From a bacterium (GTDB taxonomy: Bacteria; Chloroflexota; Dormibacteria; Aeolococcales; Bog-877), in contig JAJZJU010000013.1 in assembly GCA_021809895.1 (NCBI GenBank), positions 1 to 36,170 on the forward strand: a DNA stretch of 36,170 bases, written 5' to 3'. Both the position numbers and the translations under genes were made by a program. Below the pieces are notes generated by a model that saw nothing but the letters and a program-made list of their open reading frames with translations, did not search any database and was not told the origin of the DNA. Position 1 is the stretch's first letter. The number at the start of each line of letters is the position of its first letter. Shown one piece after another: positions 1 to 8,548 of this stretch.

Positions 1-125
1 TCACCGGCCCTGGTCGCAAGTGCTTCGGCGGCGACGTTGACGAGACGCCGCTGGTTCTCCAACGAGCGCAGCTTGTAGAACTTCCCCGAGAACGAAGCGA
101 TCAAACTCATGAAGTCAGACTCCAT
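1..125 (-). CDS. Unidentified protein, N-terminal fragment cut by the window edge
   Basis: The minus strand is open from an ATG at 125 to the window edge, about 41 codons without a stop. It begins MESDFMSLIASFSGKFYKLR; a second in-frame ATG at 110 would drop the first five residues. Codons are rich in third-position G/C like the neighbouring genes, which supports real coding. It lies 60 bases after the ftsH stop on the same strand, so it is probably read from the ftsH transcript. I do not recognise the family, and the rest of the protein lies outside the window. No clear ribosome site precedes either ATG. Confidence 0.5.
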   Translation of the reverse strand, partial: MESDFMSLIASFSGKFYKLRSLENQRRLVNVAAEALATRAG

Positions 126-185
126 ACCGGGCCGCCCGGATGCCGGTGCGCGAGCCGCGCCGGCTCTGCCGCTCCGGGGACGGAC

Positions 186-2075
186 CTACAGACCCGCAGC
201 TTGCGGGGTGGCTTCCTCAACCTGCTGGATGAGCAGGTCCATCTCCGCCCGGTCCATCGACTCCACCTCGATCAGGTGATCGGCCAGGGCCTGCAGGGTG
301 CCCCGCCGCAGCGTGAGCACCTTCTTGGCGGTCAGATATGCGTTGTCGACCAGGGAGTGCACCTCCTGGTCTATCTCGCCAGCCACCTCTTCGGAATAGT
401 TGCGCTGCTCGCCGAGATCCCTCCCCAGGAAGACCAGCTCCTCCTTGGTCCCGAACGCCAGCGGCCCCAACTTCTCACTCATGCCCCATTCGGTGACCAT
501 CCTCCGGGCGAGCTTGGTCGCCTTGCCGATGTCGTCCGAGGCGCCGGTGGTGATGTTGGCGTCGCCGAGCAGGATCTCCTCGGCCACCCGACCACCCAGA
601 ATCCCCGCCAGCTGGTCGGTCAACTCCGCCTTGCTGACCAGGACCTTGTCGTGCTCCGGCAGCTGCATGGTCCATCCCAGTGCCATGCCGCGGCTCACGA
701 TGCTGATCTTGTAGGGGGGGTCGCAGTGGGGCAGGCTGCGCATCACCAAGGCGTGTCCCATCTCGTGGTAGGCGATCACCAGCTTCTCCTGGTCGGAGAT
801 GCGCCGCGACTTCCGCTCGGGGCCGGCTATGACCCGGGCGATCGCCTCCTCCAGCTCCTTCATCCCGATCACCTTGCGGTTCTGGCGGGCGGAGAGGATG
901 GCGGCCTCGTTGATGAGGTTGGCAAGGTCGGCCCCGCTGAAGCCGACCGTCTGCTTGGCCAGGGTGGTCAGGTCCACCTCGGTATCCAGAGGCTTGTTGC
1001 GAGCATGCACCTTGAGAATCGCCTCTCGACCCCGGATGTCGGGGCGGTCCAGGGTGACATGACGGTCGAAGCGGCCGGGCCTCAGCAGGGCTGGGTCCAG
1101 CACGTCGGGCCGGTTGGTGGCGGCGATCACTATCACGTGGGTGTTGGTCTCGAACCCGTCCATCTCCACCAGGAGTTGGTTCAGGGTCTGCTCGCGCTCG
1201 TCGTGGCCACCGCCAAGACCGGCCCCGCGCTGCCGCCCGACCGCGTCGATCTCGTCGACGAAGACGATGCAGGGGCTGTTCTTCTTGGCCTGGTCGAAGA
1301 GGTCGCGCACGCGCGAGGCGCCGACCCCCACGAACATCTCAACGAACTCGGAACCGGAGATGCTGAAGAATGGCACCCCCGCCTCACCGGCCACCGCCTT
1401 GCTGAGCAGGGTCTTGCCGGCGCCGGGAGGACCGACCATCAGGACCCCCTTGGGGATGCGCGCGCCCAGGGAGGTGAACCGATCGGGGTATTTCAGGAAC
1501 TCCACGATCTCGCCCAGCTCCTGCTTGGCCTCGTCGACCCCGGCCACGTCCCCGAAGGTCACCTGGGGCTTGTCGCCGGCCACCAGGCGGGCCCGGCTGC
1601 GCCCGAACGACATCGCCTGGCTGTTGCCGCTCTGACTCTGCCTGAGCATGAACCACAGGAAGCCCAGGATCACCAGAACCAGCACGATCTGGGGCAGGAA
1701 GTCGATCAGGAACACGTTGTTATTGGCATTCTGCTCAGTCCAATTGGTGAAGCCGTACTTGGCGAAGAAGGTCTCGGTGCCGGTGCCATCGAGAACCGTC
1801 TGGTACTCCTTGCCGGTGGTTGTCCACCAATCCACCGGGGAGCTCTGGTTCTGCACCTGCGCCCGGTGATGCGGATTGGAGCTGATTATGACGGCCCCTG
1901 CCGGAACCGGCTTGCCCTCCTGCTTGAGCTGGTAGTTCTGGAGAGCCTGTTGGAGGGTCCCGGTCGGTGCCGTGGGGATGGTGGGTCCAGGCGCCATGTG
2001 CCAGGCGATCAGGGCGATCGCCAGAATGGCGGCGAAGATCACCACATAGGCTACGGCGCGGCGTTGTCCGGGCAT
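186..2075 (-). CDS. ftsH: ATP-dependent zinc metalloprotease FtsH
   Basis: This is a membrane-anchored AAA+ protease that degrades misfolded membrane and selected soluble proteins, normally as a hexamer. At 629 residues it is full length. There are two membrane segments (about residues 7-25 and 126-145) with an extracytoplasmic domain between them. The AAA module carries Walker A GPPGAGKT near residue 219, Walker [12 protein letters not shown] and the second region of homology with RPGRFDRH. The zinc site is HEMGH near residue 438, where most bacterial FtsH have HEAGH; both His and the Glu are kept. The third-ligand region reads [12 protein letters not shown]. The ATG at 2075 is preceded by TAGAAT at 2083-2088, so the mRNA may have almost no leader. 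Family assignment is certain. Confidence 0.98.
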   Translation of the reverse strand: MPGQRRAVAYVVIFAAILAIALIAWHMAPGPTIPTAPTGTLQQALQNYQLKQEGKPVPAGAVIISSNPHHRAQVQNQSSPVDWWTTTGKEYQTVLDGTGTETFFAKYGFTNWTEQNANNNVFLIDFLPQIVLVLVILGFLWFMLRQSQSGNSQAMSFGRSRARLVAGDKPQVTFGDVAGVDEAKQELGEIVEFLKYPDRFTSLGARIPKGVLMVGPPGAGKTLLSKAVAGEAGVPFFSISGSEFVEMFVGVGASRVRDLFDQAKKNSPCIVFVDEIDAVGRQRGAGLGGGHDEREQTLNQLLVEMDGFETNTHVIVIAATNRPDVLDPALLRPGRFDRHVTLDRPDIRGREAILKVHARNKPLDTEVDLTTLAKQTVGFSGADLANLINEAAILSARQNRKVIGMKELEEAIARVIAGPERKSRRISDQEKLVIAYHEMGHALVMRSLPHCDPPYKISIVSRGMALGWTMQLPEHDKVLVSKAELTDQLAGILGGRVAEEILLGDANITTGASDDIGKATKLARRMVTEWGMSEKLGPLAFGTKEELVFLGRDLGEQRNYSEEVAGEIDQEVHSLVDNAYLTAKKVLTLRRGTLQALADHLIEVESMDRAEMDLLIQQVEEATPQAAGL

Positions 2076-2082
2076 CGCTCAG

Positions 2083-2088
2083 ATTCTA
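2083..2088 (-). promoter_or_regulatory. Putative -10 box of ftsH (leaderless type)
   Basis: On the minus strand TAGAAT ends seven bases before the ftsH ATG, which would place transcription start at or one base before the start codon. No recognisable -35 hexamer or Shine-Dalgarno is present. The support is the same spacing seen at other genes in this window. Confidence 0.45.
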
Positions 2089-2191
2089 TCCGGCCCGGCC
2101 CCGCACCTCCCCCGCGAGATCTTGGGCGGCCTCCTGCCAAAGATAGTGGCCGAGGTGCAAGCTGCCACTCCAGGCGCCCGCCGATCTATTT

Positions 2192-2220
2192 TTGACGCCT
2201 GCTACCGCTTCGGTTACAAT
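2192..2220 (+). promoter_or_regulatory. Sigma-70 type promoter of the tRNA pair
   Basis: TTGACG (2192-2197) and TACAAT (2215-2220) are separated by exactly 17 bases. Each differs from the consensus hexamer by one base. The predicted start, six to seven bases after the -10 box, falls on the first or second base of the initiator tRNA, so there is essentially no 5' leader. Confidence 0.85.
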
Positions 2221-2225
2221 TCATG

Positions 2226-2297
2226 AGCGGCGTGGAGCAGTGGCAGCTCGTCGGGCTCATAACCCGAAGGTCCCAAGTTCGAATCTTGGCGCCGCAA
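2226..2297 (+). tRNA. Initiator tRNA-fMet (CAU)
   Basis: A full cloverleaf can be drawn. The acceptor pairs GCGGCG (2227-2232) with CGCCGC (2290-2295). The D stem is GAGC/GCTC. The anticodon stem TCGGG/CCCGA encloses loop CTCATAA with anticodon CAT. The T arm is CCAAG-TTCGAAT-CTTGG. Initiator marks are the three G:C pairs next to the anticodon loop, an unpaired position 1:72 (A:A here; C:A is usual) and an A11:U24 pair in the D stem. The discriminator is A2297; CCA is not encoded and must be added after transcription. The gene abuts its promoter and precedes a second CAU tRNA. Confidence 0.95.
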
Positions 2298-2326
2298 CGC
2301 TCCCCGACTGAGCGCCGCGGGCATCA

Positions 2327-2402
2327 GGCGGTATAGCTCAGGGGTTAGAGCGCTCGGCTCATAACCGAGTTGTCCCTGGTTCGAATCCAGGTACCGCCAC
2401 CA
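2327..2402 (+). tRNA. Elongator tRNA-Met (CAU), CCA encoded
   Basis: The cloverleaf has acceptor GGCGGTA/TACCGCC, D stem GCTC/GAGC, anticodon stem CTCGG/CCGAG around CTCATAA, and T arm CCTGG-TTCGAAT-CCAGG, then A and an encoded CCA (2400-2402). The CAU anticodon could also be tRNA-Ile2, read through lysidine. However, positions 4 and 5 are G:C pairs rather than the C4:G69 and C5:G68 pairs known to favour TilS in E. coli, so I prefer methionine. A 29-base spacer separates it from the initiator tRNA, and one promoter probably serves both. Its 3' end lies six bases from the stop of the opposing lipoprotein gene. Confidence 0.93.
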
Positions 2403-2408
2403 CCACGT

Positions 2409-3602
2409 TCAGAATCTGCGCGAGGTCCAGCTCAGCCCCCCGTCCGTGGTGGTCCAGAGCGTGTTGGGAGGGCCGACCCAGCGCCCGACCATCGGGCTCT
2501 CAAAGCCAAGGAAGGTGGACATCGGGGTTGACGCCAGCGGATGCGTCTTCAGCTGCACCACCACCCGCCAGTGACGCCCGGAGTCGGTGGACTGGACCAG
2601 CTCCACTCCTGGCGCAGCGGCCAGCAGGAGGTTCTGGTTGACGGCCGCGAGCTCCGAATAGGCGCCGGACTTGAGCCTGGGCAGCGGCTCCATGGGCCCG
2701 AACTTCGCCCCCGAGTCAGTGGATACCTCAACTGCTGCCCGAGACCCCGACGAGTTCTCGCAGAGCGCGATAAGGACCCCGCCCGGTGCGGCGGCGAAGG
2801 CCCGTGCTCCATAGCTGGGGTCGGCTGCGGTGCAGGGGTCGGGGGCGACGGTCCAGGAGGCCCCTCTGTTGGTGGAGACCGCCAGTTGAGCCGCCTGCCC
2901 GCCCGCCGTCCCACCTGCGGCATTGCCCAAGAACGCTGCATAGATGTCCTTGGGGCCCTGGCGCAACAGCACCACCTGGCCGTGATTGAAGGTGCTGGGG
3001 GGGACGTAGAGGGTCTGCCAGGCGCTCTGGCCTACAGCGGCCTGGTCGATGGACCAGTCACAGGGCCCAGGGCACCCGGAATGGGAGAAACTCACCCTGA
3101 TCGCGGTCCCGTAGGCGACCTTGATCGCGCTCGCCTGGCGACCGGACTGCTCCTGCCAGGAGAGCCCTCCGTTGGTGGTCAGGGAGTACGGCCCACCGTC
3201 GGAGGCGAACGCATACCCGATGTCGGGGGTGGCAAAGCGAATCTGGCTCACCTGTGGGACCCCGGCGGGGCAGCCGACCGGCGCCGCCTCCAGCAGGCAG
3301 TCATGCAGGTCGGCCACTGTGGTCCAGCTCCTGCCACCATTGGTGGTCTCCAGCACCGTCGCGCAGCGCTGTCCGGCACAGCCGGCGGCTGTCCCCAATG
3401 CCCAGCCCTGCTCGGTGCTGATCCAGGTAAGTGCCACCGCCTGAAAGTCTGAGACCGTGCTGCCGGGATATGGGAGGGCACTCCCGCCCTGCGTCCCGCT
3501 CGAGTCTGAGAGCGCCCCACGGTGACTGGCGCTGGCCCCACAGCCGCTGACCACCAGGGCAACAAGGATGGCAAGGGGCCCAAGGGCCTTGGTTAGTCGC
3601 AC
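2409..3602 (-). CDS. BNR/Ycf48-like beta-propeller lipoprotein
   Basis: This is a secreted, lipid-anchored protein of 397 residues. It starts with a basic n-region, a hydrophobic stretch and the lipobox VSGC, so Cys21 is the likely lipidated residue. The mature part repeats the Asp-box pattern S/T-x-D/N-x-G-x-x-W: TTNGGRSW, TTNGGLSW, STNRGASW, STDSGAKF, STDSGRHW and TTDGGLSW. These occur at roughly even intervals, as in six- or seven-bladed propellers of the Ycf48/sialidase-like type. The propeller fold is well supported; the ligand is unknown. The GTG start at 3602 lies four bases after the position predicted from a TAACGT -10-like box at 3613-3618. The next gene upstream encodes a division protein, which gives no strong clue to function. 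Confidence 0.85.
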   Translation of the reverse strand: MRLTKALGPLAILVALVVSGCGASASHRGALSDSSGTQGGSALPYPGSTVSDFQAVALTWISTEQGWALGTAAGCAGQRCATVLETTNGGRSWTTVADLHDCLLEAAPVGCPAGVPQVSQIRFATPDIGYAFASDGGPYSLTTNGGLSWQEQSGRQASAIKVAYGTAIRVSFSHSGCPGPCDWSIDQAAVGQSAWQTLYVPPSTFNHGQVVLLRQGPKDIYAAFLGNAAGGTAGGQAAQLAVSTNRGASWTVAPDPCTAADPSYGARAFAAAPGGVLIALCENSSGSRAAVEVSTDSGAKFGPMEPLPRLKSGAYSELAAVNQNLLLAAAPGVELVQSTDSGRHWRVVVQLKTHPLASTPMSTFLGFESPMVGRWVGPPNTLWTTTDGGLSWTSRRF

Positions 3603-3721
3603 GCAGCAGTGAACGTTACAGCGCAGGCCATGGCTACGCAGGGACTGGGGATCGCCTGCTCGAGGCAGCCCCGAGCACGCCGCGCCCTACCGCCGGCCGC
3701 GCCCGGGGCCCGCGCGCCGAA

Positions 3722-4060
3722 TCAGCCCAGGGCCGAAATCCCCTGAGAAATCTGGGTCACGGCACTGCCGACCTGGGCGGCCGCCTGCTCCACCGGCCCC
3801 GGCCCGGCGGCCTGAGCTGGGGTCTCGATCACGTACGTCTGCTCCCCGGCGGCCCCCAACCCGTCTGCGCGGGCGAGCTCAGCCTGCCAGGCGGAGCTGC
3901 TGGCGTATCGGACCTCCTGGCGCTGCGCTTTCACCTGTCCACCCAATGAGCTGGTCTGGACCTGGAGCTGGTTCAGCTGCACGCGCAGCGCCTGATCGCT
4001 GCGGTAGCTGGAGTATGCCGCCATTGCGATCCAGCAGGCCAGCACCGCCGCCACCAGCAC
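3722..4060 (-). CDS. Septum formation initiator family protein (DivIC/FtsB-like)
   Basis: This small bitopic membrane protein has the DivIC/FtsB layout. One membrane helix (VAAVLACWIAMAAYSSY) is followed by a heptad-rich stretch (residues 22-55, LNQLQVQTSSLGGQVKAQ) and a conserved tail LARADGLGAAGEQTYVIE, resembling the family pattern AR...G...pGE..yvi. In known relatives it forms the divisome subcomplex with FtsL and FtsQ/DivIB. The listed start is a GTG that cuts into the membrane helix. The frame stays open upstream to a TAG at 4193-4195 and would add a basic segment IRWILFRRAHSPEPWHVL, which is usual for the family. That extension has no ATG, GTG or TTG, so the true start may be ATT at 4129 (GGAG four bases before it) or CTG. 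Confidence 0.75.
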   Translation of the reverse strand: MLVAAVLACWIAMAAYSSYRSDQALRVQLNQLQVQTSSLGGQVKAQRQEVRYASSSAWQAELARADGLGAAGEQTYVIETPAQAAGPGPVEQAAAQVGSAVTQISQGISALG

Positions 4061-4232
4061 CAGGACGTGCCATGGCTCTGGACTGTGTGCTCGCCGGAAC
4101 AGGATCCAACGAATCCGGAGCTCGCGAATCGCGCTCCAGTCGTCAAGGTCGCTTGCGGCTCGAATCTGCTTGGACGTGGGGTGGAAGTTCGGCTAGGTTG
4201 CGACCGGCCCAGACGGCCAGTGATTTCGCTGC

Positions 4233-4238
4233 AGTATA
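4233..4238 (-). promoter_or_regulatory. Possible -10 box upstream of the DivIC/FtsB-like gene
   Basis: TATACT on the minus strand lies in the 217-base interval between the mazG stop and the division gene. It matches the -10 consensus at five of six positions. No clear -35 is seen. It would give a leader of about 100 bases to the likely start. Confidence 0.35.
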
Positions 4239-4277
4239 GACCGCTGGCCGCCCCGGCGGGAAGGGGCTGCCAAAAAA

Positions 4278-4991
4278 CTACTCGCTGCGGTCAGTCGCGG
4301 CCGCCTCCCGCTGCCGATATTCGCTGCTCCAGCGTCGCACCACCTGGCGCAGAGCTCCCTCTGGGTCCACCCTCCGCTGAGCCGCCAGCTGCACCACCGA
4401 GAAGAGCAGCTCCCCGATCACGACCTCAGCCGAAGGGCCAGACGAGTCCGGCCTGCCGAGTTGCTCCAGGCGCTCTCTCACCTCCGTTCCAGGATCACCG
4501 CTCAGCTGGTCCGCGGCGGGCCCTCTGGCGGCCCGACGCTGCACGGATGCCGCCAGGGTCAGGGCCGGCAGAGCCTTGGGGATGCCGTCCAGGGCTGAGG
4601 TCCGCCCTGGCTTCTCGCCCCGCTTGACCTGCTCCCAGTTGGCCAGCAGCTGCTCCTGGCTGGCGATCGTGGTGTCGGCGAAGACGTGGGGATGGCGGGT
4701 CACCATCTTCTTGGTCGCCCGGGTGGCCACATCGCCCAGCCCGAAGGCACCCCGGCCCGATGCGATCGCGGTGTGCATGGCGACCTCCACCAGCAGGTCG
4801 CCGAGCTCCTCGGCCATCTCGGCATCGTCGCCCACCTCCACCGCCTCGATGAGCTCGTAGGTCTCCTCCAAGAGGTATGGCAGGAGAGTCCGGTGGGTCT
4901 GCGCACGGTCCCACGGGCATCCGTCCTCGGCTCTCAGGGCGGCCATGACCTCGAACAGGTGGGCCAGCTCGGTCACGGGGTGCTCGCTCAC
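4278..4991 (-). CDS. mazG: Nucleoside triphosphate pyrophosphohydrolase MazG
   Basis: This all-alpha NTP pyrophosphohydrolase converts (d)NTPs to the monophosphate and pyrophosphate, cleaning the nucleotide pool. The N-terminal half is a textbook MazG domain: CPWDRAQTHRTLLPYLLEE at about residues 25-43, then the magnesium-binding EEtyELIEAVE and EELGDLLVEV helices, followed by KMVTRHPHVFAD. A second, more divergent MazG-like half fills the C-terminus (GELLFSVVQLAAQRRVDPEGALR), as in two-domain MazG. The GTG start overlaps the mfd stop in GTGA, so translation is probably coupled to mfd. Confidence 0.95.
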   Translation of the reverse strand: MSEHPVTELAHLFEVMAALRAEDGCPWDRAQTHRTLLPYLLEETYELIEAVEVGDDAEMAEELGDLLVEVAMHTAIASGRGAFGLGDVATRATKKMVTRHPHVFADTTIASQEQLLANWEQVKRGEKPGRTSALDGIPKALPALTLAASVQRRAARGPAADQLSGDPGTEVRERLEQLGRPDSSGPSAEVVIGELLFSVVQLAAQRRVDPEGALRQVVRRWSSEYRQREAAATDRSE

Positions 4992-7900
4992 GCCACACCG
5001 GCCGGGCTGGGCTGGGACGGTTGCCGCGCCTCGGCGAGGCGACGGAGCAGCCCCATCAGGAGGTCGGGCCAGCCGGGACCGGCGGCCTGGGAGTCGAGTC
5101 GAAGACGGTTCACCCCCGCCACCGCCACCTTGGGCATCTGGGCTGCCAGCTCGGACAGTGGCAGGCCGTGACCTGGCTCGAAGCGGACCGTCAGCAGATG
5201 CCCCTCGGTGTCCACCGCCGCGGCCCCTGCCGCCGCCGCCATCAGCCGCACTCGAAGGCCCACCAGAAGATTCTCCACCTCCGGCGGCCTGGGCCCAAAG
5301 CGCTGGCGTAGGTTGCGGGCTGTCTCCTCAAGCTCTGCCTCGCTGGTGGCCGCGGCCAGCTGCTGGTAGACGCGCAGGCGGAGTCGCTCGTCGGGAATGT
5401 AGCCGGTGGGAAGCAGGCTGCGAAGCGGCAGGGAGATGGAGACCTGTGCCGGCGACTCCACCAGCTGCTGTCCCTGCACCTCCAACACCGCCTGGCGCAG
5501 CAGGTGGTTGTACATCTCCATCCCCACGGCGGCGATGTCGCCATGCTGGGCCTCACCGAGCAGGTTGCCGGCGCCGCGGATCTCGAGGTCCTTGAGGGCC
5601 AGGGCGAAGCCAGAGCCCAGATCCTGGAGATCAGCGACCACGTCCAGGCGCTTGTCGGCCAGTTCGGTCAGGGAGCGGCTGGGGTCGTAGAGGAAATAGG
5701 CATAGGCGCGTTGACCGGATCGCCCCACCCGTCCCCTCAGCTGGTACAGCTGAGCCAGGCCCAGCCGGGAGGCGTCGTCGACGACCAGGGTGTTGGCGTT
5801 GGGGATGTCGAGCCCGTTCTCGATGATGGTGGTGCAACAGAGCACGTCGACGTCGCCCCTGGCGAAATCCACCATCACCCGGGCCAGCTCCCGCTCATCC
5901 ATCTGGCCGTGGGCCATCGCCAGCCGCGCCTCCGGGACCAGCCGGCTGAGCAGGTCCAGTTCTGCCAGCATGCTGTGGACTCGGTTGTGCACGTAGTACA
6001 CCTGACCACGGCGGGATAGTTCCCGCCGGATGACGTCCTGGATGAGGCCGTCCTCCTTGGCGGTCACGTAGGTTCGGATCGGTAGCCGACCTTCCGGCGG
6101 AGTGCGGATGACGGAGAGGTCGCGGATCCCGGCCAGGGCCATGTGGAGGGTCCTCGGGATCGGAGTGGCGGAGAGGGACAGGATGTCCACCGAGGTGCGC
6201 AGCTGCTTGAGCCGTTCCTTCTGACGCACCCCAAAACGCTGCTCCTCATCAAGCACGACCAACCCCAGGCGCTTGAACTTGACATCCTTCTGCAGCAACC
6301 GGTGGGTGCCGATCACGATGTCGACGGTGCCAGCGGCCAGCTCCGCCATAACCGCCTTGGCATCCTCCTCGGAGCGCAGGCGCGACAGCTGCTCCACCTT
6401 CACGGGGAACGCCCGCAGGCGGTCCTGGAAGGTCAGGAAGTGCTGCTGGGCCAAGACCGTGGTGGGCACCAGCACCGCCACCTGGAGGCCACCCTCGACC
6501 GCCTTGAAGGCAGCCCGCAGCGCGATCTCGGTCTTGCCGAAGCCGACATCCCCACACAGAAGTCGGTCCATGGGCCGGTCTGATTCCATATCCCGCTTGA
6601 TGTCGTCAAGGACCATGAGCTGGTCCCGGGTCTCCTGGTATGGGAAGGAGGCCTCCAGCTCCTCCTGCCAGTGCGAGTCAGCGGGGAAGGCGTGGCCGCG
6701 AGCCTGCTGCCGCTGCGCATACAGCCGCACCAGGTCCTCGGCAATCTCATCGATGCGGCGCCTGACCGACCTTCTTGTCCGCTCCCAGTCCCCCGACCCC
6801 AGCCGCGACAGCGTCGGCGACGAGTCGGCGCCTCCGACGTACCGCTCCACCCGGTCCAGGTGCTCCGCGGGCACGTACAGCTTGCTTCCCTCGGCGTACT
6901 CAAGCTGCATGTACTCGCGCTCACCGTCGCCGTCGCTCACCCGGCGCATGCCGATGAAGCGGCCCAGTCCATGGTCGCGATGCACCACTATGTCGCCCGG
7001 CTCAAGCTTCAGTCGGAATGCCGACAGGTCGGCGGACGCCCCAGGAGCGTGCCGGAGACGGCCGGCCGAGCTGGACTCGGCCCGATGAGCGGACCGCAGC
7101 AGGGCGGAGGCACGTCGCTTCTGGGCTCCGAACAGGTCCGAGTCCGCGACCACGGTGAGGCGGGCATCCCCCAGGGAGAGCCCGGCTCGCAGATCACCGG
7201 GGCCAACCAGGAGGGCGCCGGCTGGGACAGGGGTGGCAGCAGCGGAGAAGTCCTCGGCGGCGATCGGATCCATGCCCCGTTCGACGGCCAGCTCCCCGAG
7301 GCGCTCCTCCTGCAGCCCCAGGGACACGACCGATCCCCCTTCTCCCAGGACCTCAAGCGCCCACCTGCAAAACTCGTCCATGTCCCCGGCGAAGGTCGGT
7401 GCCGCAGCCATGGCTGCGTCGTCCAGCAGCCAGCCCTCGCCCTGCTCGCGGGTGAGGTCGAGCCAAGCCGAGGAGGAGAGGCGCTGGCGCAGCTCTTCGA
7501 GGGGGGCCACGCCCAGCGCCATCTCCCGAGGCAGCTCCCCTCTCTCCTCCTCAGCCTGGTGGATCTGGCGCACCTCCTCCAACCATCCCTCCGCCTGTCG
7601 TTGCAAGCGCCCCCAATCCTCGGTCACGAAGATCGTGTCCTTGGGCAGGTGTGCCAGCAATGTCTGGTCGGGATCGACCAGCAGCGGGCCGAGTGCGTCC
7701 ACCGGATCCGGCAGCCCTCCCGACCTGATCAGGTCGAGGTCGGATTCCCAGCGGTCCCGCACATCCTGGCGCAAAGCGTCCAGCTTCCAGCCCCCGATCG
7801 TGGCGGCGGCGGCCTCCAGCGATGCCTGATCCAGAGCGAACTCGCGCGCCGGCATGAGCGAGACCCGGTCGAGCCGTGCCCTCGAGCCCTGGGTCTCCGG

Positions 7901-8548
7901 TTCCAGGCGCCACAGGCCGGCAATTCGATCCCCCTCCCACTCCGCTCTCCAGGGGTGGTTGTCCAGCGGGAAGCAGTCGAGAATCCCCCCCCGCCGGGCG
8001 AAGTCGCCAGCCTGGGCGGCGATTGACTGCTGCCGATACCCTGACTCCAGCAGCAGCGAGGCCATCTTCTTGAGGGGGATCTCGGACCCCGGGGCCAGCT
8101 CGGCAAGCCAGCTGCCCATCCACTCGGGGGACAGAGTCGGCCGCAGCACCGCCTCCGGGGAGGTGACCACCAGAGTCGGTGCCGGAGAGCGCAGGGAGCG
8201 AAGAGTCTCCAGCCGGTGCCTGACCACGGCCGCCGAGGGGGCGACCCTGTCGAAGGGCAGAGTGTCTGCGGCGGGGAACAAGGTGACGCCGTTGGCCCCT
8301 CCCAGCCAGGTGACCACCTCCTCCCAGGCCGCCTCCGGCTCCGCCACCAGAAGGCAGAGTGGCCGAGGCAGGAGGTTCTGGGCGAGCGCCGCCAGCAGGG
8401 GTGTGCCGGCATGGATCACCCCTCCTATGCGCGCCTGCTGAAGTCCACTCTCCTCCCAGCGCCGCAGGGACCTGCCCAAGGGCTGGTCCATCAGCCTGGC
8501 GATCAAAGTGGGGGGAAGCTCGCGCCCCGGCTTGGACCGCTCAGCCAT
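4988..8548 (-). CDS. mfd: Transcription-repair coupling factor Mfd
   Basis: Mfd is a DNA translocase that removes RNA polymerase stalled at lesions and recruits UvrA. At 1186 residues it has the usual length. Domains in order: a UvrB-like N-terminal module; the CarD-like RNA polymerase interaction domain near residue 521 (PGDIVVHRDHGLGRFIG); a RecG-like helicase core with Walker A GDVGFGKTE near 668 and the DEEQ box (VVLDEEQRFGV) near 767; the TRG region; and a C-terminal D7 domain. It is preceded by pth (8-base overlap) and followed by mazG (4-base overlap), so it sits in the middle of the rpsU operon. The start codon lies within the last codons of pth. Confidence 0.98.
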   Translation of the reverse strand: MAERSKPGRELPPTLIARLMDQPLGRSLRRWEESGLQQARIGGVIHAGTPLLAALAQNLLPRPLCLLVAEPEAAWEEVVTWLGGANGVTLFPAADTLPFDRVAPSAAVVRHRLETLRSLRSPAPTLVVTSPEAVLRPTLSPEWMGSWLAELAPGSEIPLKKMASLLLESGYRQQSIAAQAGDFARRGGILDCFPLDNHPWRAEWEGDRIAGLWRLEPETQGSRARLDRVSLMPAREFALDQASLEAAAATIGGWKLDALRQDVRDRWESDLDLIRSGGLPDPVDALGPLLVDPDQTLLAHLPKDTIFVTEDWGRLQRQAEGWLEEVRQIHQAEEERGELPREMALGVAPLEELRQRLSSSAWLDLTREQGEGWLLDDAAMAAAPTFAGDMDEFCRWALEVLGEGGSVVSLGLQEERLGELAVERGMDPIAAEDFSAAATPVPAGALLVGPGDLRAGLSLGDARLTVVADSDLFGAQKRRASALLRSAHRAESSSAGRLRHAPGASADLSAFRLKLEPGDIVVHRDHGLGRFIGMRRVSDGDGEREYMQLEYAEGSKLYVPAEHLDRVERYVGGADSSPTLSRLGSGDWERTRRSVRRRIDEIAEDLVRLYAQRQQARGHAFPADSHWQEELEASFPYQETRDQLMVLDDIKRDMESDRPMDRLLCGDVGFGKTEIALRAAFKAVEGGLQVAVLVPTTVLAQQHFLTFQDRLRAFPVKVEQLSRLRSEEDAKAVMAELAAGTVDIVIGTHRLLQKDVKFKRLGLVVLDEEQRFGVRQKERLKQLRTSVDILSLSATPIPRTLHMALAGIRDLSVIRTPPEGRLPIRTYVTAKEDGLIQDVIRRELSRRGQVYYVHNRVHSMLAELDLLSRLVPEARLAMAHGQMDERELARVMVDFARGDVDVLCCTTIIENGLDIPNANTLVVDDASRLGLAQLYQLRGRVGRSGQRAYAYFLYDPSRSLTELADKRLDVVADLQDLGSGFALALKDLEIRGAGNLLGEAQHGDIAAVGMEMYNHLLRQAVLEVQGQQLVESPAQVSISLPLRSLLPTGYIPDERLRLRVYQQLAAATSEAELEETARNLRQRFGPRPPEVENLLVGLRVRLMAAAAGAAAVDTEGHLLTVRFEPGHGLPLSELAAQMPKVAVAGVNRLRLDSQAAGPGWPDLLMGLLRRLAEARQPSQPSPAGVA

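Noticed and set aside
201-2195. 664-residue plus-strand ORF
   Set aside because: It is the antisense shadow of ftsH; its sequence is low-information and ftsH motifs are unmistakable on the other strand.
2327-2402. tRNA-Ile2 (lysidine-modified CAU)
   Set aside because: The acceptor stem lacks the C4:G69 and C5:G68 pairs known to favour TilS, so elongator methionine is more likely, though not proven.
6671-8026. 451-residue plus-strand ORF
   Set aside because: It lies entirely antisense to mfd and has no family-like pattern; GC-rich coding DNA often leaves such open frames.
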